A stretch of DNA of 51,213 bases, from positions 646,798 through 698,010 of the forward strand of contig NZ_HF952018.1 in assembly GCF_000430995.1 (NCBI RefSeq). The letters are read 5' to 3'. The position numbers and the translations under genes are program-made. The DNA comes from Thermobrachium celere DSM 8682 (GTDB taxonomy: Bacteria > Bacillota > Clostridia > Clostridiales > Caloramatoraceae). Positions 24,837 through 33,538 of this stretch are shown here, one piece after another (positions within the stretch are counted from its first letter, which is position 1; each line of letters starts with the position of its first letter). The notes below the pieces were generated by a model, which was not told where the DNA came from, made no database searches, and saw nothing but the letters and a program-made list of their open reading frames with translations.

Positions 24837-25137
24837 CTTTACCTCCATTTTCAAGTAGTTTTTAATATATATATATTTTATATTAAGCTAAATAATTATG
24901 ACAAGGTTGAATTTGTTTTAATTGTATATAACTAATATAAAATTATATAGTTATTATTTTTAAATAAAGAAAAATTAACTTTTTGAAGTGTGAAAAGTGT
25001 GGAAATATTTATAATTAATGGTATAATGTTTTTAATATTGTGGATTGGAGGTGTGTATTTAAATTCAAAAAATAGTTTTTTAAAAAGTAATTTAAAGGTA
25101 TTGAATGTAAAATGTAAAAATTGGGGGTTAATTAAAA

Positions 25138-25707
25138 ATGAAAAGAAGTGCATATGAGAATTTGTTTTGGGGTATGATCTTTATATTTTTTAACTTTTAC
25201 ATCAATATATTAAACATTTTGCCTAATTTTGTTGGATATATATTAATTTTACTAGCAGTTAATAATCTTGTTTATAGAAGAGATATATTTAACAAAATAA
25301 AGATTCCAACTATAATATTAGTTGCATTAGGTTTAAGGGATATATTTTCTCAGAATTATCAAATGGGAAATATGTTTAATACAGCTAATACAAGATGGGT
25401 TTTGAGTATATTAACTTCGTTAGAGTCTATAATATTTTTATATGTAATGTATATACTATGTGAAGGAATAGTGGATATTTTAAATGAAAAGGGAGTATAT
25501 ACGTTAAGTGATAATATTAAAAAGACATTTAAGATATTCATGATTTCATCTATAATTGGTATCATATACAGTCCTCTATCTATGTATCTTCCAGTGCAAA
25601 TTTCGGTTATTATGCTTATTATTGCGGCATTGTATGTAGTAACAGGTGTTTATTTAGGTTATCTTTTTAAAACTGTAAAGAACTATGATAGTGAAATAGG
25701 TAATTAA
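25138..25707 (+). CDS. Multi-pass membrane protein, function unknown
   Basis: This is a 189-residue hydrophobic protein with about five predicted transmembrane helices (for example LFWGMIFIFFNFYINILNIL and ISVIMLIIAALYVVTGVYLG). It has no recognisable catalytic motif. GGGGG lies 10 bp before the ATG, a rather long spacing. TATAAT at about 25020 could be its -10. It is isolated between plsY (divergent) and the convergent aminotransferase gene. Confidence 0.65.
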   Translation: MKRSAYENLFWGMIFIFFNFYINILNILPNFVGYILILLAVNNLVYRRDIFNKIKIPTIILVALGLRDIFSQNYQMGNMFNTANTRWVLSILTSLESIIFLYVMYILCEGIVDILNEKGVYTLSDNIKKTFKIFMISSIIGIIYSPLSMYLPVQISVIMLIIAALYVVTGVYLGYLFKTVKNYDSEIGN

Positions 25708-25730
25708 GTGGAAGTGCAAATTAGTTAGTT

Positions 25731-25789
25731 GCCCCATGTAATGTTTTCTTCTACATGTTTAATAAATGCAAGAAAACATCACATGGGGC
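25731..25789. terminator. Long bidirectional hairpin terminator
   Basis: GCCCCATGT-A-ATGTTTTCTT (25731-25750) pairs with AAGAAAACAT-C-ACATGGGGC (25770-25789), an approximately 20-bp stem with one mismatch. Confidence 0.8.
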
Positions 25790-25802
25790 ATTTATATAAG
25801 AT

Positions 25803-26954
25803 TTATAATTTACATATTTTATATATTGCATCTAGTGTATATTTAACTTCTTCTTCTGTATTCATATGTCCAAAGCTAAATCTTACAGTTCCTTTAGGGA
25901 AGGTGTTTAATGTTTTATGGGCAGATGGTGCACAGTGTAGACCAACTCTTGTCATAATTCCATATTCTCTATCCAGTAAAAATGCTACTTCTGAGTTGTC
26001 TTTATTTAAAAAGTCTATTGAAACTACAGCAGCTCTATTATGAATGTTGTCATATCCAATAAGTCTTATTTCATCAATGTTTTTAATCCCATCGATAAAT
26101 ATTTTAGTTAAATGAAGCTCCTTTTCTCTAATTGCCTTTGTCGTTTCCTTTTCTATATATTTTAAAGATGCATTAAGTCCATAAATAACAGGTAAGCAGA
26201 GAGTTCCAGATTCAAATTTATCAGGTAGATATTCAGGTTGTTCTTCAGATTCTGAAAGGCTTCCAGTTCCACCTTCAATTAAGGGATTAATTTTTGATGA
26301 GAATTCAGGAGTTATAATAAATCCTCCAATTCCTTGGGGACCTAAGAGGCCCTTGTGTCCTGTAAAGCATAGAGCACTTAAATTTGCCCTTTTAAAATCT
26401 ATATCAAAAATACCAGCAGTTTGTGCACTATCAATAACAAAGTAAATGTTATGTTTTTTAAAGATTGAGCCTAATCTTTCAATATCCTGCATTGTTCCAC
26501 ATACGTTTGAAGCATGGGATATAATTGCTAATTTGGTGTTTGGTCTAATTAGCTTTTCTACTTCGTCATAAATAATTTGACCATATATATCACAAGGTAT
26601 CTTTGTATATTCAACTCCAATCTTTTTTAGGCTGTTTAAAGGCCTCATAACTGCATTGTGTTCCATTGAGGATACTAGGACATGGTCGCCTGCCTTTAGG
26701 AAGCCCTTTAAAATCATATTAATACTTTGAGTAATGTTCATAGTAAAAATTGTAGATAGAGGATTGTCATAATTAAACATATTACATAGAAGTTCTCTTG
26801 TTTCATAAACAACTTGTGCAGCAGAGTAGGAGTTCTCGTAACTGCCTCTTCCAACGTTACTTCCTATATTTTCAATAAAATCATATACAGCGTCAGATAC
26901 GCACTTTGGTTTTGGATATGTAGTTGCAGCGTTATCTAAATATACTTTCTTCAC
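25803..26954 (-). CDS. Cysteine desulfurase-family aminotransferase (class V)
   Basis: This 383-residue PLP enzyme is of the NifS/SufS/Csd type. The start YLDNAATTYPKP is typical. The PLP lysine is K201 in CFTGHKGLLGPQG, with the PLP-stacking region SSMEHNAVMRPL and DSAQTAG before it. The persulfide Cys motif GLHCAPSAHKT is near residue 347. These motifs suit the subgroup annotated as cysteine desulfurase-family proteins, some of which act on selenocysteine or supply sulfur outside the main Isc/Suf system. No scaffold protein gene is adjacent, so the acceptor is unknown. Confidence 0.9.
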   Translation of the reverse strand: MKKVYLDNAATTYPKPKCVSDAVYDFIENIGSNVGRGSYENSYSAAQVVYETRELLCNMFNYDNPLSTIFTMNITQSINMILKGFLKAGDHVLVSSMEHNAVMRPLNSLKKIGVEYTKIPCDIYGQIIYDEVEKLIRPNTKLAIISHASNVCGTMQDIERLGSIFKKHNIYFVIDSAQTAGIFDIDFKRANLSALCFTGHKGLLGPQGIGGFIITPEFSSKINPLIEGGTGSLSESEEQPEYLPDKFESGTLCLPVIYGLNASLKYIEKETTKAIREKELHLTKIFIDGIKNIDEIRLIGYDNIHNRAAVVSIDFLNKDNSEVAFLLDREYGIMTRVGLHCAPSAHKTLNTFPKGTVRFSFGHMNTEEEVKYTLDAIYKICKL

Positions 26955-27063
26955 TATATCACTCCCTTAGTCTTCATATACATATAATATTTTAACATAT
27001 ATTTAATATAAATTTGTAATTTTTTATAAATTATTATAAAATAAAATAAAAAGGGGTGATGTT

Positions 27064-27786
27064 ATGAATAAGCCGTTAATTGGTATAACTTGTGATTATA
27101 TGATATCAGATAAGGATTTATCTTTAGGGCAGGAGAGAAACTTTGTAGCTAAGGATTTTGTTGATGCGGTTATGGAAGCAGGTGGAGTACCAGTATTAAT
27201 TCCTATTATAAATAGTGAAGAGGATATTTTAAAGATAATGGATACTCTAGATGGAATAATTCTATCAGGTGGATTTGATGTAAATCCTATTTATTATGGA
27301 GAAGAACCTTCACTACATGTAGGTTTTACTTATACACCTAGGGATTTGTGTGAACTATTCATAGTTAAGGCGGCAATAGAGAAGGATATGCCAATACTTG
27401 GTATAAGTAGGGGACAGCAGATTATAACTGTGGCCTTTGGAGGAAAACTATATCAAGATATAAGTGAGATGGAAGGAACATATGTTAATCATTTTCAAAG
27501 AGCAGGAATACATGACATTGGACATTATGTTGAAATAAAGAAGGGAACAAAACTAGCAGAGATATTTGATACAGATAGAATTTTAGTAAATAGCTTTCAT
27601 CATCAAGCAGCAAAGATAGTTCCAAAGAATTTTAAAGTATCTGCATATTCATCTGATGGTGTTGTGGAGGCTATAGAGCACGATTATAAACCAATTATGG
27701 CAGTTCAATGGCATCCTGAGCTTATGGCTAAGAGACATCCTATTATGATAAGATTATTTGAGTATTTTATAAATTTATGCAAATAA
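27064..27786 (+). CDS. C26 gamma-glutamyl hydrolase-like protein, Ser replaces catalytic Cys
   Basis: This 240-residue class I amidotransferase-fold protein belongs to the PuuD-like gamma-glutamyl-gamma-aminobutyrate hydrolase family (GITCDY start, ILSGGFDVNPIYYGEEP). The nucleophile elbow, usually GICRG, reads GISRGQQ here, with Ser at residue 115 (codon AGT at 27406-27408). The rest of the triad is kept: FHHQAAK and QWHPELM. It may therefore be inactive, use Ser, or bind glutamyl compounds without hydrolysis. AAGGGGTGATGTT is the RBS. It is monocistronic. Confidence 0.88.
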   Translation: MNKPLIGITCDYMISDKDLSLGQERNFVAKDFVDAVMEAGGVPVLIPIINSEEDILKIMDTLDGIILSGGFDVNPIYYGEEPSLHVGFTYTPRDLCELFIVKAAIEKDMPILGISRGQQIITVAFGGKLYQDISEMEGTYVNHFQRAGIHDIGHYVEIKKGTKLAEIFDTDRILVNSFHHQAAKIVPKNFKVSAYSSDGVVEAIEHDYKPIMAVQWHPELMAKRHPIMIRLFEYFINLCK

Positions 27787-27828
27787 AAAGGCTGGTTGAA
27801 TGGAGTACCTCTGTTCAACCAGCCTTTT
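27786..27828. terminator. Bidirectional terminator between C26 gene and pulA
   Basis: AAAGGCTGGTTGAA (27787-27800) pairs perfectly with TTCAACCAGCCTTT (27814-27827). Confidence 0.85.
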
Positions 27829-27833
27829 AATAA

Positions 27834-29963
27834 TTAATCAGTATATGTGTTAGAAAGGATAGTTAAAGATATAGGCTCTGTTTCAATTTCTAATTCAAAA
27901 CTTTTTATTGGAGTTTTGTAGATATTGTTTTTATCTACGTAGAGATACCATCTTCCCTGTGGAAGATTAAATTTAAATGGTTTATTTTGGGCATTATATA
28001 TAACAATTATATCCTTAAACAAATCTCCGTTGGCATGCCCTTTTATCATGTATATGATTGTTCCCTTAGGAGAGTCTAAAAATTCAATATGATTATATAT
28101 CATTTCACTTTCAAACATTCTAAATGCAGGATGCTTCTTTCTAAAGGATATTAGTTCTTTGAAATATGTGTATACATCTATGTTTTTAACCTTTAAATTC
28201 CAGTCAACTTTATTTATACTATCTGGAGAATTATAGCTATTTTCAACACCTTGTTTTGTTCTTAAAAATTCATCTCCCGAATGTATAAATGGAACACCCT
28301 GTGATGTTAAAACTATTGCATATGCTAACTTCTGCATAGCCTTTAAATCCTCAAAACTACTTTGAGGGTTAGATAAATTTAATTTATCCCAAAGAATATG
28401 GTTGTCATGACAGGATACATAGTTTATGCTTTGGCATGGAGATGTATAAAGGTATGGGAGCCCCTTTATACAATCTTTCAATGTTTCCTCTAATCCTAAT
28501 GCACCACTTACAAATCCTTTTTCCTTGTATTCAAATACACTTCCCCTTACAACATTTCTTATTGTGTCATTAAAGAAACCTATTCCCTTTAGTTTATTTG
28601 AGTTTTTCTGTATTGCCCTAAATTCCTCATCAATTCCTGTTGGTATATTCCAACCTTCTCCATATAGCATTGCATATGGATTGATCTTATGTACTTCCTC
28701 CTCTAATTTCTTCATTGTTTCTATATCATGAAGTCCCATTAAATCAAATCTAAATCCATCTATATGATATTCTTTAACCCAAAACTTAACAGAATCAATT
28801 ATATATCTTCTCATCATATAGTTTTCAGATGCAGTGTCGTTTCCACAGCCACTTCCATTTATAAAAGTTCCATCTAGATTTTTTCTAAAATAATATCCTG
28901 GAACTAAACCTTCAAAATGTGTATTTCTTTCTTCAAACATGTGGTTGTAAACAACATCCATATTTACCCCAATTCCTATGCTATGGAGCTTTTGGATTAG
29001 TTTTTTAAGTTCTATTATTCTTGTTTTTGGACAAAATGCATTTATAGAGTAGGAGCCTTCAGGACAATTATAGTTTTGAGGATCATATCCCCAGTTGTAT
29101 TTATCAAGAGGGTATTTCTCATCAACACTTTTATAGCTAAAATCAAACATTGGCATAATCTGTAGATGTGTAACACCTAAATCCTTTATATGTGATAGAC
29201 CAGTATCAAATCCATGTAGTTTTGTATTTTCTTCTATAAGTCCTAAATATTTTCCCTTTAGATTAACACAACTTGATGAGTCAATAGTAAAATCTCTAAT
29301 GCTTATTTCATATATAACGGCATCAACATAGTTGTTTAACTTTACATACTGGTCATTTTCAAAACCCTCTGGGTTTGTTTTGGCTAAATCTACTATAGCT
29401 CCTCTTAATCCATTAATGCTAACTGCAGGGGTATAGGGGTCAACAACTATTTTTCTATCTTCATACACTAATGCTTCATAGTTATAGTATAAATTCTCTA
29501 AATCTCCATCTACTTTAACATAAAATACCCCTCTTTCTAATCTTTGCATTCTATATTTAATAGGTTCTTCATCTATGGATGGATTAAATCCCTTAAACAA
29601 AAGAAGGTTTATTTCCTTTGCAACAGGAGACCAAACAAAGAACTCTGTATAGTTTTTATTATATATATATCCTAAAGGACCATCATAGGCATATAGATTA
29701 TTAAATTCTTCTGTTTTAAAAAGAGGAGAATAGTTAATTTTTATGATATGTCCTTCAATTGAAACAGATGATTCTTGAGTAATATCTATTATGTTTTTTA
29801 AATTTATATATAACTCATTTCCATTTAGATAGACGCTTTTAATATCATGATGCACTCTAGGTTGAAATATCTTGATTTTTGTATTTTTGTTTATTCTAAT
29901 TTTATTTTCCTTCACACCATGAACTATAATTTGATTAAATCTTGACAGATAAGCATACATCAT
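27834..29963 (-). CDS. pulA: Type I pullulanase
   Basis: This GH13 debranching enzyme hydrolyses alpha-1,6 links of pullulan, glycogen and starch. It has 709 residues, no signal peptide, so it acts inside the cell. An N-terminal domain (1-100) precedes a CBM48-like domain (GYIYNKNYTEFFVWSPVAKE) and the TIM barrel. The pullulanase signature YNWGYDPQNYN is present. Catalytic residues are D407 (GFRFDLMG), Glu in LYGEGWN near 436 and Asp in VSCHDNH near 520. It probably works with GlgP (31898-33520), which degrades the linear chains it releases. Confidence 0.95.
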   Translation of the reverse strand: MMYAYLSRFNQIIVHGVKENKIRINKNTKIKIFQPRVHHDIKSVYLNGNELYINLKNIIDITQESSVSIEGHIIKINYSPLFKTEEFNNLYAYDGPLGYIYNKNYTEFFVWSPVAKEINLLLFKGFNPSIDEEPIKYRMQRLERGVFYVKVDGDLENLYYNYEALVYEDRKIVVDPYTPAVSINGLRGAIVDLAKTNPEGFENDQYVKLNNYVDAVIYEISIRDFTIDSSSCVNLKGKYLGLIEENTKLHGFDTGLSHIKDLGVTHLQIMPMFDFSYKSVDEKYPLDKYNWGYDPQNYNCPEGSYSINAFCPKTRIIELKKLIQKLHSIGIGVNMDVVYNHMFEERNTHFEGLVPGYYFRKNLDGTFINGSGCGNDTASENYMMRRYIIDSVKFWVKEYHIDGFRFDLMGLHDIETMKKLEEEVHKINPYAMLYGEGWNIPTGIDEEFRAIQKNSNKLKGIGFFNDTIRNVVRGSVFEYKEKGFVSGALGLEETLKDCIKGLPYLYTSPCQSINYVSCHDNHILWDKLNLSNPQSSFEDLKAMQKLAYAIVLTSQGVPFIHSGDEFLRTKQGVENSYNSPDSINKVDWNLKVKNIDVYTYFKELISFRKKHPAFRMFESEMIYNHIEFLDSPKGTIIYMIKGHANGDLFKDIIVIYNAQNKPFKFNLPQGRWYLYVDKNNIYKTPIKSFELEIETEPISLTILSNTYTD

Positions 29964-30089
29964 TATGACTACTCCCTTCAGAATTAAATGTCTTTTACTA
30001 TTTTACAACATTTTAGCAAAAATGTAATCTACAATAATTTAACAAAATATGTATTTATACAATTAAGTATAGAAACAGGAACCAAATGT

Positions 30090-30118
30090 TTGCGCTATAA
30101 GGATAAATAGGTTATAAT
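30090..30118 (+). promoter_or_regulatory. Promoter of the formate/nitrite channel gene
   Basis: TTGCGC (30090-30095), a 17-bp spacer and TATAAT (30113-30118). Confidence 0.65.
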
Positions 30119-30145
30119 AAGGAAGGCTAACTCCCTTGTTATAAC
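30111..30145 (+). repeat. Inverted repeat over the focA -10 and leader
   Basis: GTTATAATAAGG (30111-30122) and CCTTGTTATAAC (30134-30145) are complementary at 11 of 12 positions with an 11-nt loop. It contains the -10 box, so it may be a repressor operator or a 5' leader hairpin. Confidence 0.55.
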
Positions 30146-30170
30146 TTTATCAAAGGAAAGGAGCTGTAAT

Positions 30171-31025
30171 ATGGAAAAAAGAATGCTAGTACCAAACGAG
30201 ATAGTAGACGAAGTTATTGCTGCTGGTGTAAAAAAATCAAAGCTTTCAGCATTGCAAATGATTATTCTTGGAACAATTGCAGGTGCATTTATTGCGCTAG
30301 GTGGTTATTCATCAGCTGTTGCAAGCCATTCAATTGAGAACTTTGGTGTTGCAAAGTTTTTAGCAGGAGCAATATTCCCTGTTGGACTTATGATGATTTT
30401 ACTTGCTGGTGGAGAATTATTTACAAGCAATACTATGATTTTAGTTGGTGTGGTTGATGGTAAAGTAAAATTAAAAAATATGTTTAAAAATTGGTTTTAT
30501 GTATATTTTGCTAACCTTTTAGGTTCAGTAATAATAGCTTACTTAATATTTGTTTCAGGTGGACTTGATGTAGATGGAGGAAAACTTGGTGCATACGCAC
30601 TTAAGGTTGCAGCATATAAGGGAAGCTTACCGTTTTACAAAGCCTTTACTAGTGGAATACTTTGTAATATATTAGTTTGTGTAGCCGTTTGGATGGCATA
30701 TGGGGCAAAGGATGTAATACATAAGATTTTTGCTGTATGGTTCCCTATTATGGCGTTTGTTGTTGCAGGATATGAGCACTGTATAGCAAATATGTATTAT
30801 TTTTCAATAGGATTATTTGCAAAGACAAATCCAGCTTATGCCGAAATTGGACATTTTACATCTGAAAAGTTATCCCATATATCAATAGAAGCAATGGTAC
30901 AGAATTTAATTCCTGCAACATTAGGTAATTTAGTGGGAGGAGCTATTTTTGTTGGATTAATGTATTACCTAGCTTTAAAGAAAATACCAGCTAAAATGGA
31001 TGTAAATAGGACTTTAAATATGTAA
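30171..31025 (+). CDS. focA: Formate/nitrite transporter family channel
   Basis: This 284-residue FNT-family membrane channel carries formate or nitrite. Six hydrophobic helices are visible. FNT hallmarks are GAFIALGGYSSAV near residue 40, GGELFTSNTM near 85, GILCNILVCVAVWMAYGAKD near 165 and AGYEHCIANMYY near 203. AAAGGAGCTGTAAT is the RBS. The next gene is mobA, involved in molybdenum-cofactor work, which suggests a link to formate dehydrogenase and favours formate over nitrite. That assignment is inference, because no dehydrogenase is in the window. Confidence 0.92.
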   Translation: MEKRMLVPNEIVDEVIAAGVKKSKLSALQMIILGTIAGAFIALGGYSSAVASHSIENFGVAKFLAGAIFPVGLMMILLAGGELFTSNTMILVGVVDGKVKLKNMFKNWFYVYFANLLGSVIIAYLIFVSGGLDVDGGKLGAYALKVAAYKGSLPFYKAFTSGILCNILVCVAVWMAYGAKDVIHKIFAVWFPIMAFVVAGYEHCIANMYYFSIGLFAKTNPAYAEIGHFTSEKLSHISIEAMVQNLIPATLGNLVGGAIFVGLMYYLALKKIPAKMDVNRTLNM

Positions 31026-31063
31026 AGTAAACAGAAGGTGCTTGCCACCTTTTGTTTACTTTT
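31024..31063 (+). terminator. Terminator between focA and mobA
   Basis: AAAGTAAACAGAAGGTG (31024-31040) pairs with CCACCTTTTGTTTACTTT (31045-31062) around CTTG, followed by TTTAAT. Confidence 0.8.
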
Positions 31064-31080
31064 TAATTAGGGGGAATTTT

Positions 31081-31692
31081 ATGAAGAGTTTTTCAACTGC
31101 AGCAATACTATGTGGAGGCAAAAGTTCTAGGATGGGATTTGATAAGAGTAAAATAATTATAAATGGTAAACCTTTAATTGAGGATATAGCAGAAAGGCTT
31201 AATAGTGTTTTTGATGATATAGTATTAATTACTAATGATAAAAATAAGTTCAATATTAAGTATAGGGTAGTTGAAGATGAAATAAAAGATTGTGGTCCTG
31301 CAGGTGCAATATATACAGCACTTTTAAATTCAAAATCTAAGTATGTTTTTGTGGTAGGTTGTGACATGCCATTTATTAATGTTGATTATGTAAAATTTCT
31401 AATTGAAAAAATGAGGGGGAAAAGTATAGAGTGCTTAATAACTAAAAAGGGCAATTACTATGAACCTTTGTATTCCTTTTATTCTATTGATATAAAAGAT
31501 ACATTTAAGAATGAAATAGAAAAGGGAAATTTTAGAATAATGGATATTATAAAAAGTTGTAAGGTTGAATTTACAAAGGATGAAGAAGTACAAATGTTTA
31601 TTAATAAATATGACATGTTCACAAATTTAAATTATCTTGATGACATAAATAAAATTAAAAAATTGGGCTTTGAATATGAGAATTTAATATAG
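31081..31692 (+). CDS. mobA: Molybdenum cofactor guanylyltransferase MobA
   Basis: This 203-residue nucleotidyltransferase attaches GMP to molybdopterin to make the bis-MGD-type cofactor. The N-terminal GTP-binding signature reads AAILCGGKSSRMGFDKSK. Further family motifs are DIVLITND, DCGPAGAIYTAL, GCDMPFI, and EPLYSFY. The ATG at 31081 has AGGGGG 6 bp upstream; an earlier in-frame Met (31042) lies in the terminator. No other moa/moe genes are nearby. It presumably serves a Mo/W enzyme such as formate dehydrogenase. Confidence 0.92.
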   Translation: MKSFSTAAILCGGKSSRMGFDKSKIIINGKPLIEDIAERLNSVFDDIVLITNDKNKFNIKYRVVEDEIKDCGPAGAIYTALLNSKSKYVFVVGCDMPFINVDYVKFLIEKMRGKSIECLITKKGNYYEPLYSFYSIDIKDTFKNEIEKGNFRIMDIIKSCKVEFTKDEEVQMFINKYDMFTNLNYLDDINKIKKLGFEYENLI

Positions 31693-31817
31693 CAATTTTT
31701 TATTTTTAATCCAATTTATAGTTTAAAGGATTAAATGGAATTTAGTTACTTTGATAGGGTTGTTTAATTGATTTTATGTATTTTATATAAATTTAATTTA
31801 TTTTTTTATTTTTTTGC

Positions 31818-31833
31818 ATGCAATCGATTGCAT
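31818..31833 (+). promoter_or_regulatory. Perfect cre / LacI-type operator at the glgP promoter
   Basis: ATGCAATCGATTGCAT is a perfect 16-bp palindrome that fits the CcpA cre consensus WTGNAANCGNWNNCWW at every position. It covers the -35 box, so binding by CcpA or another LacI-family protein would repress glgP. Confidence 0.8.
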
Positions 31834-31856
31834 TTTTTAAAAGTATAATGTATAAT
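31828..31856 (+). promoter_or_regulatory. Sigma-A promoter of glgP
   Basis: TTGCAT (31828-31833), a 17-bp spacer and TATAAT (31851-31856). The -35 shares bases with the palindrome. Confidence 0.8.
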
Positions 31857-31873
31857 AACCATTGTAAAGCTAA

Positions 31874-31885
31874 TTAAACGTTTAA
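31874..31885 (+). promoter_or_regulatory. Second palindrome downstream of glgP start site
   Basis: TTAAACGTTTAA is a perfect 12-bp palindrome with a central CG, just before the RBS (AAGGAGG). It may be a second LacI-family half of the control region. Confidence 0.45.
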
Positions 31886-31897
31886 GGAGGATAAGAA

Positions 31898-33520
31898 ATG
31901 AATAAGACATTACCAAAAGTTGCATATTTCTGTATGGAATACGGTCTTGATACAAACTTTAAAATCTACTCAGGTGGACTTGGAATTCTAGCTGGAGATA
32001 TTATTAAAGCAGCTAAGGATTTAGAGGTTCCAATGGTTGCTATAGGAATTAAGTGGAAGCAAGGTTATGTAGATCAATACATAGGACAAGATGGAAAGCC
32101 TGTAGATACTTACAGGGTATATGAATATGACTTTTTAGAAGATACTGGAGTTAAGGTTCCAGTAGAAATTAGAGATAGAAAGGTTTGGCTAAAGGTTTGG
32201 AAGTGTGAAAAGTTCAATAATGTTCCTCTATATCTACTTGATGCAGACCTAGATGAAAATGCAGATAGACTATTAACAGCTCAGTTATATGGATGGTTTG
32301 CAGAAGAAAGGGTTGCACAAGAAATAATACTAGGTGTAGGTGGAGTTAGAGCATTAAGAGAGCTTGGAATTGATGTTGATGTATACCACTTTAATGATAA
32401 CCATCCAGTATTTGCTGGACTAGAGCTTATAAGAGAAAAGATGGAAGAAGGAATGAGCTTCAATGAAGCATTAGAAAAAACTAGAGAAGAAATAGTATTT
32501 ACAACACATACTCCAGTTCCAGCAGGAAATGAAGTGCATCCACATAGACTACTTGAGTATATGGGGGCATATCTAAACCTAGATTATTGGCAAATGAATA
32601 GACTAGGTGGAGATCCTTTCAACATGACAGTTGCAGCTCTTAGAATGGCAAGAATAGCAAATGGTGTTGCACAACTTCATAAAGAGACTGCAAATGATAT
32701 GTGGTCATTTGTTGAGGGAAGACCAGAGATAATTGGTATAACAAATGGTGTACACAACGGTACATGGCAAGATGAAAGAATTAGAAAGGCATATGAAAAT
32801 GGGGAAGATCTACTTAAGGTTCACCAAGAAATTAAGAAGGAGCTTATTGAATTTGTTGAAAAGAGAACAGGTGTTAAGCTTGATGCTGACAAGCTTCTAA
32901 TTGGTTTTTCAAGAAGAGCAGCTCCATATAAGAGAAGTAATCTAATATTTACTGATGAAAAGCTTATAGCACCATACCTTGAAAGTGGAAAGATCCAAAT
33001 AATATTTGCAGGAAAGGCCCATCCAAATGACTATACAGGAAAGGGTATTATTGCAGATATTATTAAGTATGCTAAAAAGTATCCAAATAGCGTTGTATTC
33101 TTAGAAAACTATGATATGGAAATTGGTGCAATGCTAACTAGAGGATGCGACATATGGCTAAACAATCCTAGAAGACCACAAGAGGCATCAGGTACATCAG
33201 GAATGAAGGCGGCAATGAATGGTGTTCTAAATTGCAGTATTTTAGATGGATGGTGGCCAGAGGCTTGCAACCATGGAGTTAACGGATGGCAATTTGGAGA
33301 TGGTAAGGGTGTTGACGATTTTGAAACATTAGAAGAACTAGATGCACACGATGCAAAATGCCTATATGAAGTTCTTCTAAATGAAGTTGTTCCAACATAT
33401 TATGAAAACAAAACTAAGTGGGCTGAGATGATGAGAGAAAGCATTAAGTCAACACAAGAAAAGTTCTCAGCTGCAAGAATGGTAAAAGAATACTATGATT
33501 TAATGTATATAAAGAAATAA
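31898..33520 (+). CDS. glgP: Alpha-glucan phosphorylase (short GlgP type)
   Basis: This GT35 enzyme releases glucose-1-phosphate from glycogen or maltodextrins using phosphate. At 540 residues it is the short, Thermotoga/Clostridia type, shorter than the 800-residue classical form. It starts KVAYFCMEYGLDTNFKIYSG, typical of that group, and has HFNDNHPVFAG, TTHTPVPAGNE, and the PLP-lysine motif SGTSGMKAAMNG with K437. AAGGAGG precedes the ATG. Promoter and operator sequence upstream suggest carbon-catabolite control. It works with the pullulanase at 27834-29963. Confidence 0.96.
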   Translation: MNKTLPKVAYFCMEYGLDTNFKIYSGGLGILAGDIIKAAKDLEVPMVAIGIKWKQGYVDQYIGQDGKPVDTYRVYEYDFLEDTGVKVPVEIRDRKVWLKVWKCEKFNNVPLYLLDADLDENADRLLTAQLYGWFAEERVAQEIILGVGGVRALRELGIDVDVYHFNDNHPVFAGLELIREKMEEGMSFNEALEKTREEIVFTTHTPVPAGNEVHPHRLLEYMGAYLNLDYWQMNRLGGDPFNMTVAALRMARIANGVAQLHKETANDMWSFVEGRPEIIGITNGVHNGTWQDERIRKAYENGEDLLKVHQEIKKELIEFVEKRTGVKLDADKLLIGFSRRAAPYKRSNLIFTDEKLIAPYLESGKIQIIFAGKAHPNDYTGKGIIADIIKYAKKYPNSVVFLENYDMEIGAMLTRGCDIWLNNPRRPQEASGTSGMKAAMNGVLNCSILDGWWPEACNHGVNGWQFGDGKGVDDFETLEELDAHDAKCLYEVLLNEVVPTYYENKTKWAEMMRESIKSTQEKFSAARMVKEYYDLMYIKK

Positions 33521-33538
33521 GGCCCTTTGGCCTTATTT
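33515..33538. terminator. Bidirectional terminator between glgP and the cytochrome b5 gene
   Basis: AAATAAGGCC (33515-33524) pairs with GGCCTTATTT (33529-33538). It overlaps both coding ends. Confidence 0.8.

Noticed and set aside
25053-25154. Possible 33-codon GTG-started ORF upstream of the membrane protein
   Set aside because: RBS spacing is too short (GGAGGT touches the GTG), the frame overlaps the next start, and the composition is unconvincing.
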